DNA of 64,000 bases from Leeia oryzae DSM 17879 (lineage in GTDB: Bacteria; Pseudomonadota; Gammaproteobacteria; Burkholderiales; Leeiaceae). The notes under the pieces were generated by a model, which was not told where the DNA came from, made no database searches, and saw nothing but the letters and a program-made list of their open reading frames with translations. Positions 19,973 to 27,989 of this stretch are shown here, piece after piece (within the stretch, counting starts at the first letter, position 1; each line of letters opens with the position of its first letter). The stretch spans positions 372,001 through 436,000 of the forward strand of contig NZ_AQXU01000025.1 of assembly GCF_000376945.1 (NCBI RefSeq). The letters are read 5' to 3'. Position numbers and translations under genes: made by a program.

Positions 19973-20057
19973 GATGGGTCTATGCGGTTGAGTTAGCTGC
20001 AAATCATTTTACGTGGCTTTTTTGGTTTGCGTGCAAAAACCGGTATTGCAGGTAGCA

Positions 20058-20089
20058 CAAGCCTCGCAGCCCAAAGGCTGCGAGGCTTG
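20058..20089 (-). terminator. Strong hairpin after dctM
   Basis: CAAGCCTCGCAGCC (20058-20071) pairs perfectly with GGCTGCGAGGCTTG (20076-20089) around a four-base loop. It begins 28 bases beyond the dctM stop. There is no T tract on either strand, so termination may be Rho-assisted, or the hairpin may protect the mRNA 3' end. Confidence 0.6.
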
Positions 20090-20116
20090 ATGGCAAAGCA
20101 TCTGCTATAACATTGA

Positions 20117-21397
20117 CTACATCCCCAGGTACGAAGGTAACCAAAGTGAAATTTGGGGTACGTACGTAACCAGCAACAAGAAGCAGATCATGGTCAGCAG
20201 CCAAGGCAACACGGCGACCGTCAACTCGGAAATACCCATGCGGGTGATACCGGAAGCCACATACAGGTTCAGCCCAACCGGAGGATGGCACATGCCGACC
20301 TCCATATTGACCACGATCAGAATGCCGAAGTGTACCGGATCGATCCCCAATTGCATGGCCACCGGGAACAGGATCGGCGCCATGATCAAGACAATGGAGG
20401 AAGGCTCCATCACATTACCTGCCAGTAGCAGCAAGATATTGACGAACAGCAGGAAGGCAATCTTGCCCAAACCCTGACCAATCATCCAGCCTGCCAACGC
20501 CTGTGGAATGTTTTCACTGGTCATCAGGTAAGAGAACAGTGCAGCATTGGTGATGATATACAGCAGCATTGCACTCATGTTGGCCGAGTCCAGCAATACC
20601 TTGGGAACCCGTTTGAGCGACATGTCCTTGTAGACAAAAACAGCGATAAAGAAAGCATATACCGCACTCATGGCAGCCGCTTCGGTCGGTGTGAATTTGC
20701 CGCTGTAAATACCACCTAGCACGATCACGATCAGTGACAATCCCCAGAAGCTCTCACGCAAGGCTTTGCCACGCTCTGCCCAGGTTGCCTTCGGCATGCG
20801 CGGGTAATCATGTTTGCGGGCCAGATTCCAGGTGGTTAGCCCCAAAAACAGCGCCAGCATCAGACCCGGAATCACGCCAGCCATGAATAACTTGCCAACC
20901 GATGTATTGGTGGCTACCGAGTACATAACCATCACGATGGAAGGAGGAATCAGAATACCCAACGCCCCGCTCGTGGTAATCACGCCAGCACCAAATCCTT
21001 TGGGAAAGCCCTGCTTGACCATGGCAGGCAGAATCAATCCGCCAATGGCAACCACGGTGGCCGGACTGGAGCCGGAAACGGCAGCAAACAAGGCGCATGC
21101 CATCACGCCCGCCAACCCCAGGCCTCCGTGCCAATGTCCTACGAGTGACGTTGCAAAGTTGATCATTCTTTTGGCCACCCCCCCATGTGTCAGGAAGTTA
21201 CCCGCAAGAATAAAGAAAGGAATGGCCATGATTTCGAATTTCTCGATACCGGTAAACAGTTTTTGGGCAACCACTGTCATGGGGTCATTCGAGAAACTGA
21301 AGAAAAATGTTAATACCGTCAACCCGAGTGAGATCGAGACCGGCATCCCGGTCAACATCAGGATGATCAGGATAGTGAGAATAATCAGCGCACTCAT
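20117..21397 (-). CDS. dctM: TRAP transporter large permease (DctM)
   Basis: The 426-residue large membrane subunit of a tripartite ATP-independent periplasmic transporter; it carries the substrate path and uses the sodium gradient. About twelve hydrophobic helices, with family segments AIPFFILAGNFLTHGG, ALFAAVSGSSPATVVAIG and GVITTSGALGILIPPSI. A C4-dicarboxylate substrate is an inference from overall similarity and from the DctS/DctR-like pair downstream. It overlaps dctQ by four bases (ATGA), so the subunits are translationally coupled. The binding-protein gene dctP is 5.3 kb away. Confidence 0.94.
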   Translation of the reverse strand: MSALIILTILIILMLTGMPVSISLGLTVLTFFFSFSNDPMTVVAQKLFTGIEKFEIMAIPFFILAGNFLTHGGVAKRMINFATSLVGHWHGGLGLAGVMACALFAAVSGSSPATVVAIGGLILPAMVKQGFPKGFGAGVITTSGALGILIPPSIVMVMYSVATNTSVGKLFMAGVIPGLMLALFLGLTTWNLARKHDYPRMPKATWAERGKALRESFWGLSLIVIVLGGIYSGKFTPTEAAAMSAVYAFFIAVFVYKDMSLKRVPKVLLDSANMSAMLLYIITNAALFSYLMTSENIPQALAGWMIGQGLGKIAFLLFVNILLLLAGNVMEPSSIVLIMAPILFPVAMQLGIDPVHFGILIVVNMEVGMCHPPVGLNLYVASGITRMGISELTVAVLPWLLTMICFLLLVTYVPQISLWLPSYLGM

Positions 21398-21996
21398 GCT
21401 TGGTCTCCTTGCTTGCCGTGCTTCATGTCTTGCGGGACCAGATTCGCTTCATCCAAAATGTCTTCCATTCCCTCTACATGGCCGTGGTCATGTTTTGGCA
21501 ACTCACCGGTCTTGATGAAACTCACCAGCACTTGCAAGAATCGGAAACACATCAGGGAAGAGCCCAGCGGAATGGCCAGATAAATAATCCACTGTGGCCA
21601 TTCGAGCACTTCGGTGGTTGAACCGCTTTCACGCACATGAAAGACCAGTTCGGCCCCCATGGTCGCAATGATGCTGGTAAACAGAGCCCCAGCCCCAAGT
21701 CCCAACAGGACAAATTTCTTGCGGTTTTTGTCAGACAGGCGGTTGATCAGTACATCAACCCCTACATGAATGCCAGTGCGCACGCCATAGGCTGCGCCAA
21801 ACTTGGCCATCCATACGAACATGATGATGCAAAGCTCCTGCGCCCAGCTTACGTCAAGCTGAATAAAGTAGTCCTGGATGCCCATCCAGGCCACACCTGA
21901 CAGAAATCGTTGCAGCACCGCCATAAAAATGATCGCGGTTGCACCAGCCATCAGAAACGCAATGAATGTTTCTTCCAGCTTATCTAGCCATTTCAT
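21394..21996 (-). CDS. dctQ: TRAP transporter small permease (DctQ)
   Basis: The small four-helix membrane subunit, about 200 residues, which joins DctM. The helices include AFLMAGATAIIFMAVLQRF and a C-terminal pair. Family traits include SWAQELCIIMFVWMAKFGAAYG. I start at ATG 21996 because GAGGAGG lies seven bases upstream; the frame continues to 22038 without support. The C-terminus is acidic and His-rich (HDHGHVEGMEDILDE), which is longer than usual and could bind metal or simply be a tail. Confidence 0.92.
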   Translation of the reverse strand: MKWLDKLEETFIAFLMAGATAIIFMAVLQRFLSGVAWMGIQDYFIQLDVSWAQELCIIMFVWMAKFGAAYGVRTGIHVGVDVLINRLSDKNRKKFVLLGLGAGALFTSIIATMGAELVFHVRESGSTTEVLEWPQWIIYLAIPLGSSLMCFRFLQVLVSFIKTGELPKHDHGHVEGMEDILDEANLVPQDMKHGKQGDQA

Positions 21997-22381
21997 GACT
22001 GCCTCCTCTAATAGGTTTTCTTGAACACACCAGACCATGAGGAAAAAGGAGCCCGCCTGAGCGGGACTCTAACTCCCGGACTGGCCCCCACGTTGAAAGT
22101 GTCCAGCCCGAAATCTGACGTCAAGGCACGTAACGGCATGGGTCAGACAGACATCCGGTACCATGCTGTTTTGTGCATGATGGGATTGTGCGGAAAGACG
22201 CAGGCCAGGACTATTGGGGAAATCCTGTTGGGGAAACCCCGTATTTCCTTTTAGAAACAGGCCTTGGTGCAGAGAAAAACCGGTGAAAGGTTTCCTTGAA
22301 AATTGAAAATAAGCATCTAGAATTTAAATGGCAATTTCATAATACGGGTCATCCGGCAATGGCCGATATCCGTGATGACAG
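21997..22381. other. Divergent control region between dctQM and hybrid kinase
   Basis: About 385 bases with no convincing gene. It contains a small hairpin (CCCGC 22052-22056 / GCGGG 22061-22065), the shared 14-bp motif at 22211-22224 with a second GGGGAAA copy just after it, GTGCATGATGG at 22173-22183, and an A/T-rich stretch at 22290-22345 likely to hold the hybrid kinase promoter. Confidence 0.6.
22211..22236 (+). promoter_or_regulatory. Candidate operator shared with the dctP region (copy 1)
   Basis: CTATTGGGGAAATC at 22211-22224 recurs exactly at 27873-27886. Here it is followed by TTGGGGAAA (22228-22236), so TTGGGGAAA occurs twice with a 14-base period (from 22214 and from 22228). Same orientation relative to dctQ as the other copy has to dctP. 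Binding by the DctR-like response regulator or another regulator of the TRAP genes is inferred. Confidence 0.6.
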
Positions 22382-25300
22382 ATGTCACAGGCCCCCACCT
22401 TTGTACGATCTGGCACGACAGACTCACATATTGATTCACCCGTATTCTTAAACACAGGCTATAGCATCATGGTATTTATTGCGGCAGATGAAGCTTCGGG
22501 GGCGTATTACCGGCACGTGTCATGGAAAGACATGCAACACGCCCGTGCGAGCGTCCGCTTCCTGGCCATTTGGGTCTTGTGTACCGTCTTGAGCATCGCC
22601 CTCGGGCTGGCCTCGGTGCACTACAACTGGTACGGGATTCCGGTGCACTTTGGCGGGGCCAATCTGCTGCTGTCCATTTATCCGCCGCTGACCATCTGCT
22701 CGCTGCTGGCGCTGTGGTTCGGTTTCTGGTGGGGGGCCATACCAGCCTACCTGGCAACATTCTGCCTGTCGATCTATTTCCATATGGCGCCGGGCTGGGC
22801 CGCCATTTTCGCCCTGTCAGACCCGCTGGCATTTGCCGTTTTTGTCGTGGGTTACCGGGCGACCTCGGCGTCCCTGCATTTGCGTAGCCTGGACACCTTG
22901 CTGTCGTACACCATCCTGCTGTTTCTGGGCGGGGTACTCAGCAGCGTCGGGACCTTTATCTGGAGCTATACCGGACACCTGCCCCCCCAAGCAACATTTG
23001 ACCTCTGGCAAGGCTGGTGGGTAGGTTATGTGGTGCAATCCCTGCTGGTCAGCGCCCCCATCCTGGCCCTGTTCAGCCAGCGGGTCTGCCAGTGGCGAGA
23101 CCGGGAGTTCCCCGCCAATCAATATACCAAGATCAAAAGCCAGCAGGCTGTCATCTTGTCCGTCATCATGCTGCTGGGTGGTGTCTACCTGTTCATAGCC
23201 CTGTCTGTACGGCTCAGTCGCAACATCATTCACGATACCGGCAGGGAAACCTTACAACACTTGCTGGAAGACCAGCATCTGCTAGAAGCCATGTCGACAG
23301 CCGTGTATCTGGTGCTGGGCATCCTGTTTTTTGCCCTGACCTATCTTGGCTACCATCTGGTGATGAACTGGAGCCGCAAATTGCAGCAAGCGATTCTGGA
23401 CGCAGAACTCGCTACGCAGGCCAAGTCCGGTTTTCTGGCCAGAATGAGCCACGAGATACGCACGCCGATGAACGCCATTATCGGGCTGTCGGAACTGGCA
23501 CTGCAAAAAGCCTCGGATACCCGCCAGAAAGATTACCTGACCAAAATCAGGGCTTCTTCTGACATCCTGCTCAGCCTGATCAATGACATTCTGGATTTCT
23601 CCAAATCCGATGCCGGCAAACTGCAACTGGAAGCACGGATATTCCGGCTGGAAGACAGCCTTGGGCGTATCTGCGACCAGATTGCGCTCAAAGCCAACGA
23701 AAAAGGGCTGGATTTGTTCATCGAGGTATCACCGGAAGTGCCGGTGCAACTGGTGGGCGACAAGCTCAAGCTGGAACAGGTCCTGCTGAACCTGCTCAGT
23801 AACGCCACCAAGTTTACCGCCAGCGGCAATATAACCCTGCGCGTCAACCCGGTCAGCACAGATGCACAGGAGATTGAACTGTTGTTCCGGGTGACGGATA
23901 CCGGCATCGGCATTCCCGCCGCCCGGGTGAATGCCCTCTTCCAGCCATTTACCCAGGTAGACGAGTCAATCACACGCCACTATGGCGGCACTGGCCTTGG
24001 ACTGGCCATCTGCCGCCAGATCGTGAACGCCATGGGTGGCCGCATCTGGGTAGAAAGCAAAGAAGGAGAAGGCAGTACCTTCTACTTTACCGTGCGTGCC
24101 GGACTACCGGAACTCGATGCGGAATCCTCGGCCATTCCGGCCAACCGGCAGGCAGCCCTGACGGGGAAAACCGCCATCCTGACCTTCCAGCAGGCCGAAC
24201 TGCAGTACAACCTGACCAAATATCTCGGCCAGTTCGGCATACAGGTCATACTAAACAATACCTTGCACGATACGCTGGAACAGATTGATGCCGGGCATCT
24301 GAACGCGGATATCCTGATTGCGGATCTGGATAACCGGAGCACCACTGAACTCCGGCAACTGAGCCACTTGCAGCAAGCAAATGGCTCACCGCTGCCGGTC
24401 CTGTTGCTGGCCGCTCCGTTCAGCACCTCGGTCGATCTGGAGCTCCCAGACATCCAGCAACAGCACGTGCGGGTTCTGAGTACGCCGCTACTGCCGGGCC
24501 GGCTGTATGTCGCCCTGTGCTCGTCGCTGGTACAAGAACAGTTCACAGGCCGACGACTAGCCGACAAGCAAAGCGCATTTTCTGGCACGATCAGCGATGA
24601 ATATCGTCACCTCTACAAGCGCCGCGTGCTGGTGGTGGAAGACGACCCGATCAACAGCCAGATTGCCGAAGAATTGCTGCATGCTGTCGGTGCCTATGTC
24701 GATACCGCCAGCAATGGTACCGAAGCATTGCACAAGGTAAAAAATACCACCTACGACATGGTGCTGATGGATATCCACATGCCCGTCATGGATGGCATCA
24801 CGGCGGCACAATATATCCGGAAGTCGGGCGACCTTTCCCTGCCCATCATTGCGCTGACCGCCCATTCACTGCAAGAAGCCCAGGACGTCCTGGCAGACTC
24901 CGGCATGGATGATGTACTGAGCAAACCGTTTCTGCCAGCCCAGCTTTACAGCATCATGGCCAAGCACCTGAGTGACCGCCCCGCCCGGGCGTCCGATACG
25001 GCCCCCGCAGATATCGTACTGACGGGTGATGCATCGTTCCAGTTACCAATCCTGCCGGGCATTGACCTGCTCAAAGGACAGAAAACCGTGGGCCTCAAGC
25101 CGGACCGCTATCTGAATATCCTCAAGAAGTTCAATCACCACCATAGCAATACCGCCAGCGACCTGCGACTTGCCTTTGCCGACAACAACCTGAAGGAAGT
25201 CCACCGCCTCGCTCACTCGCTGAGGTCGGTCGGACGTTCCATTGGTGCAGACCGGTTGCACCAGACCGCTTCAGCGCTGGAAATCGGCGCGGCCAACAAC

Positions 25301-25384
25301 CAGGTAGAGGAAGACATGGTCAACGATCTGGCCATGGCGCTGGAAGAAGCGCTGGTCTCGCTCTCCAAACTGGAAAATGCATGA
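22382..25384 (+). CDS. MASE1 hybrid sensor histidine kinase with receiver and Hpt domains
   Basis: A 1000-residue inner-membrane phosphorelay kinase. Order: about eight TM helices resembling a MASE1 sensor (residues 55-330); HisKA with SHEIRTPMN (His357); HATPase_c with NLLSNATKFT, DTGIGIP and GGTGLGLAI; a region at about 590-720 that looks like a receiver fold without its acidic residues; a true receiver with VLMDIHMPVMDG (Asp797) and Lys in LSKPF; and a C-terminal Hpt with HRLAHSLRS (His945). So a full His-Asp-His relay is present, awaiting a separate output regulator. Start ATG 22382 is kept; ATG 22469 is possible. It is divergent from dctQM. Confidence 0.92.
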   Translation: MSQAPTFVRSGTTDSHIDSPVFLNTGYSIMVFIAADEASGAYYRHVSWKDMQHARASVRFLAIWVLCTVLSIALGLASVHYNWYGIPVHFGGANLLLSIYPPLTICSLLALWFGFWWGAIPAYLATFCLSIYFHMAPGWAAIFALSDPLAFAVFVVGYRATSASLHLRSLDTLLSYTILLFLGGVLSSVGTFIWSYTGHLPPQATFDLWQGWWVGYVVQSLLVSAPILALFSQRVCQWRDREFPANQYTKIKSQQAVILSVIMLLGGVYLFIALSVRLSRNIIHDTGRETLQHLLEDQHLLEAMSTAVYLVLGILFFALTYLGYHLVMNWSRKLQQAILDAELATQAKSGFLARMSHEIRTPMNAIIGLSELALQKASDTRQKDYLTKIRASSDILLSLINDILDFSKSDAGKLQLEARIFRLEDSLGRICDQIALKANEKGLDLFIEVSPEVPVQLVGDKLKLEQVLLNLLSNATKFTASGNITLRVNPVSTDAQEIELLFRVTDTGIGIPAARVNALFQPFTQVDESITRHYGGTGLGLAICRQIVNAMGGRIWVESKEGEGSTFYFTVRAGLPELDAESSAIPANRQAALTGKTAILTFQQAELQYNLTKYLGQFGIQVILNNTLHDTLEQIDAGHLNADILIADLDNRSTTELRQLSHLQQANGSPLPVLLLAAPFSTSVDLELPDIQQQHVRVLSTPLLPGRLYVALCSSLVQEQFTGRRLADKQSAFSGTISDEYRHLYKRRVLVVEDDPINSQIAEELLHAVGAYVDTASNGTEALHKVKNTTYDMVLMDIHMPVMDGITAAQYIRKSGDLSLPIIALTAHSLQEAQDVLADSGMDDVLSKPFLPAQLYSIMAKHLSDRPARASDTAPADIVLTGDASFQLPILPGIDLLKGQKTVGLKPDRYLNILKKFNHHHSNTASDLRLAFADNNLKEVHRLAHSLRSVGRSIGADRLHQTASALEIGAANNQVEEDMVNDLAMALEEALVSLSKLENA

Positions 25385-25473
25385 TGCATACTGGATAATC
25401 ATTTGACATCATGCCATGATGAGCAACCTCGGCATGTTTGCTGACTGATTATCCATTCCAGAAGGAGTTCTGC

Positions 25474-26637
25474 ATGAAGTCATACGGGATCGTATCACTG
25501 TCGCTGGTATCAGCCTTTGCATTGCACGCTCACACGGCAGCAGCCAGTACACTCAAGGTCGACCTTGGGTCTGCAGACCGGGTGACGGCGCTCTTCTCCT
25601 ATCCTAACTGTCAGACCGAATGCCCGACACCGGCCCCCACCCTGACGGATACCGTGGCCCATTACCTGCAGCAAAGTGTCGTTCGGGATGGCTACCCGTC
25701 CGCCACCGTAAACGTCACGCAGGAGGGCACCGAGGTGTACGCCAATCTGACCGGCGTTGATGACAATTACGGACAAGCGATACAGAACTTTCTTGCCGCA
25801 GGTGATCTCGGTTACGCAGGCGCCAACAACATCAAGCAAGCCGGCTTATGGCAAAGTGACTGGTACTTTTTCCTGCCGCTGGGCCTGGCCATGCAGAACC
25901 ATCCAACGGTAGAGCTGCTGCACTTCCCGCCTGAATCCGTCATGTTCAAGACGCAGGACTACCTGAACAACCCGACCACCAATCGCTGGGCCGATCTGCT
26001 GGTGGCCAACGGAGTACAAAAAACACAAACGGACGCTTACCAGACCATCGTGGATATCGCCCCGATTGCCGCCCCCTCCAACGCGGGCAGCTCATTCACT
26101 GGTATTTATAGTTACTTTACGCCTTACATCCAGAGTCTGCTGGGCACCTGGACGGCCAATCCGCCCTCAGTCCAGGCAGGCAAGCCAATGGTCGCTTTTG
26201 GCGCACCGGCACGCGACTGGGTAGTAAACCAGTACAAACTCCCTTCGCTGGATGTCTTGCAGCTGGGCAGCATTCCGGTCACACAGGGACAGCCGGCCAT
26301 TCCGGTGCTGGGCAGCAATCATCCAAGCTATATCTGGTATGCATCTGATCCCAAAAATTACGGTGGCGACATGAACAAGGCCAATGCCGCCGGGTTTACC
26401 GTCATGGAGCAAGACCTGACCGCCGCCTGCTGGCAGGCACAAATGGGGCAGGCACCGGCCAGCGACCCTACCCAGACGTTGAGCCAATGCGAGACTACCT
26501 GGATGAAAACCCAGGTGCTGCAGGCTTGCGAAATGTTCTTCGAGTCGATCCGCAATATGACCGAGGCCGAGGCCCTGGCAGAATGCGTGATTATTCCGCC
26601 TAATCTGCCGAACCTGCCGCAAAGCCCTGCGCTGTAA
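25474..26637 (+). CDS. Secreted protein of unknown function
   Basis: I do not recognise the family. The product is 387 residues with a clear Sec signal peptide (SYGIVSLSLVSAFALHAH, cleavage near AAAS). The mature protein has Cys pairs near both ends (PNCQTECP; later ACWQAQ, SQCETTW, QACEMFF, AECVI), suggesting disulfides, and a Pro-rich C-terminal tail. Notable stretches are GKPMVAFGAPARDW and LGSNHPSYIWYASDP, which could be part of a binding or active site. AAGGAG at 25462-25467 supports ATG 25474. It lies between the hybrid kinase and dctP, and a strong terminator separates it from dctP, so it may be coexpressed with the kinase. Confidence 0.8.
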   Translation: MKSYGIVSLSLVSAFALHAHTAAASTLKVDLGSADRVTALFSYPNCQTECPTPAPTLTDTVAHYLQQSVVRDGYPSATVNVTQEGTEVYANLTGVDDNYGQAIQNFLAAGDLGYAGANNIKQAGLWQSDWYFFLPLGLAMQNHPTVELLHFPPESVMFKTQDYLNNPTTNRWADLLVANGVQKTQTDAYQTIVDIAPIAAPSNAGSSFTGIYSYFTPYIQSLLGTWTANPPSVQAGKPMVAFGAPARDWVVNQYKLPSLDVLQLGSIPVTQGQPAIPVLGSNHPSYIWYASDPKNYGGDMNKANAAGFTVMEQDLTAACWQAQMGQAPASDPTQTLSQCETTWMKTQVLQACEMFFESIRNMTEAEALAECVIIPPNLPNLPQSPAL

Positions 26638-26650
26638 CAGCCGCCAAAGA

Positions 26651-26686
26651 AAAAGGGCAACCCTCATTTGAGGGTTGCCCTTTTTT
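26651..26686. terminator. Bidirectional Rho-independent terminator
   Basis: AAAAGGGCAACCCTCA (26651-26666) pairs perfectly with TGAGGGTTGCCCTTTT (26669-26684); T tracts follow on both strands. It serves both the unknown secreted gene and dctP, which converge here. Confidence 0.92.
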
Positions 26687-26702
26687 AACGGGATGTACCG
26701 GC

Positions 26703-27713
26703 TTACAGCTTGGCAGGATCAAACCCGGTTTCTTTGTAAATCTGCTTGACCAGATCCAGACCAACCCGGTCATCCATCTGGCTGTGAACTTTGACAAGCG
26801 CTTTCTTCATTTCGTTGCGCTCTGCCGCTGTTGGCACATACACGGTAGTTTTACCGGAGGCCTTGACGGCCGCCAAAGCCTTGTCGTTCTCTTCCTTGGC
26901 AATCTTGTTGCCAAAGTCGGTTGCCTGTTTCACGGACACATCCACAATGCTCTTCAGGTCGGACGGCAGGCCATCATAAAACTTTTTGTTGATGATCAGC
27001 GCATAGCCCAGATAACCGTGGTTGGTCAGTGTCAGGTGTTTTTGCACCTCATGCATTTTCTGGGTATAAAAGTTGGACATCGGGTTTTCCGTGCCGTCCA
27101 CCACGCCGGTCTGCAGCGCCTGATACACCTCGGAGAACGCCATCACCTGGGGGTTGGCACCCAGGGCACGCATCTCGGCATCCAGCACCTTGGATGCCTG
27201 GATACGCATTTTCAGGCCCTTATAATCGGCAACGGTATGCAACGGCTTGTTGGCGCTCATCTGTTTCAGGCCGTTGTCCCAGAAGGCCAGACCGGTAATG
27301 CCTTTGGCTTCCAGTTTCTTTAGCATGCTCTGCCCGATAGGACCCTGGGTTACTTTATGGACTTCATCGTAGTTGTCAAACAGGAACGGCAGGTCGAAGA
27401 CTTCGAACTCTTTCACGCCCAATGGGCCAAATTTGGCCAGGCTAGGGGCCAGCATCTGCACCGATCCCAGCTGCAATGCTTCGAGCTCCTCCTTGTCCTT
27501 GAACAGCTGGCTGTTAGGATACACCTCAACCTTGATGCGGCCTTTGCTGCGTGACTCCACTTGCTTCTTGAAGTATTCCGCGGCCTGCCCTTTGGGCGTA
27601 TCGATCGCCACCACATGACTGAATTTAATCACGATCGGGTCTGCCATGGCGGTCAGGCCGCCAAATACTGCACCCGCAACCAATAATGCTTTCAATGTCC
27701 AGGAGGTCTTCAT
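26703..27713 (-). CDS. dctP: TRAP transporter periplasmic substrate-binding protein (DctP)
   Basis: A 336-residue DctP-family binding protein with a signal peptide (LKALLVAGAVFGGLTAMA, cleavage before DPIVIKFSH). Family segments are present: FSHVVAIDTPKGQAAEYF, VEVYPNSQLFKDKEELEALQLG, and the carboxylate-binding Arg in LKMRIQASKVLDAEMRALG. It delivers substrate, probably a C4-dicarboxylate or related acid, to the DctQM permease. The AAAGGAAA ribosome binding site is good. Its gene is monocistronic and separated from dctQM by two plus-strand genes, an uncommon arrangement. Confidence 0.94.
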   Translation of the reverse strand: MKTSWTLKALLVAGAVFGGLTAMADPIVIKFSHVVAIDTPKGQAAEYFKKQVESRSKGRIKVEVYPNSQLFKDKEELEALQLGSVQMLAPSLAKFGPLGVKEFEVFDLPFLFDNYDEVHKVTQGPIGQSMLKKLEAKGITGLAFWDNGLKQMSANKPLHTVADYKGLKMRIQASKVLDAEMRALGANPQVMAFSEVYQALQTGVVDGTENPMSNFYTQKMHEVQKHLTLTNHGYLGYALIINKKFYDGLPSDLKSIVDVSVKQATDFGNKIAKEENDKALAAVKASGKTTVYVPTAAERNEMKKALVKVHSQMDDRVGLDLVKQIYKETGFDPAKL

Positions 27714-27989
27714 CTCTGTTTTCCTTTAAAGTAACTACCAAGGTTTACCTTTGGCGTCAAAAGTCGTTCACGATCCAGATCGCCGACTTCTCGTTGTATT
27801 GCAAAGACTTGCAGGTGCCAGACCAGTTTTTGCCTTGCATGATCACTTTTTACCGGAAGCCATCATGCACGCCTATTGGGGAAATCTTTATCAGGGAAAA
27901 CCGCAATAGCCAACCCTTGCATTTTGCATCAAGGTAAGATGATGATGGGGTTACCATCATGATACTGATTCACACCTAGAGAACCCGAC
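27714..27989. other. Divergent control region between dctP and the DctS-like kinase
   Basis: No gene seen. It holds the second copy of the 14-bp motif (27873-27886), an inverted pair TGCATGAT (27837-27844) / ATCATGCA (27862-27869), and a hairpin ATGATGG (27942-27948) / CCATCAT (27954-27960) close to the kinase start. CATGATGG-like sequence also occurs at 22176-22183 in the dctQM control region. Confidence 0.6.
27873..27900 (+). promoter_or_regulatory. Candidate operator shared with the dctQM region (copy 2)
   Basis: CTATTGGGGAAATC at 27873-27886 is identical to 22211-22224, followed by a partial second unit CAGGGAAAA (27892-27900). It lies 160 bases upstream of dctP, in the same relative orientation as copy 1 to dctQ. 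Confidence 0.6.

Noticed and set aside
26281-26350. HPS motif in the unknown secreted protein as sign of a uracil-DNA glycosylase
   Set aside because: The other glycosylase motif is missing and the protein is exported, which does not suit a DNA repair enzyme.
27714-27840. Sigma-54 promoter (TGGCAC ... TTGC) upstream of dctP
   Set aside because: TGGCAC is present on the minus strand, but the GG to GC spacing is 5 or 15 bases instead of 10, and the nearby regulator is FixJ-type, not an NtrC-type activator.
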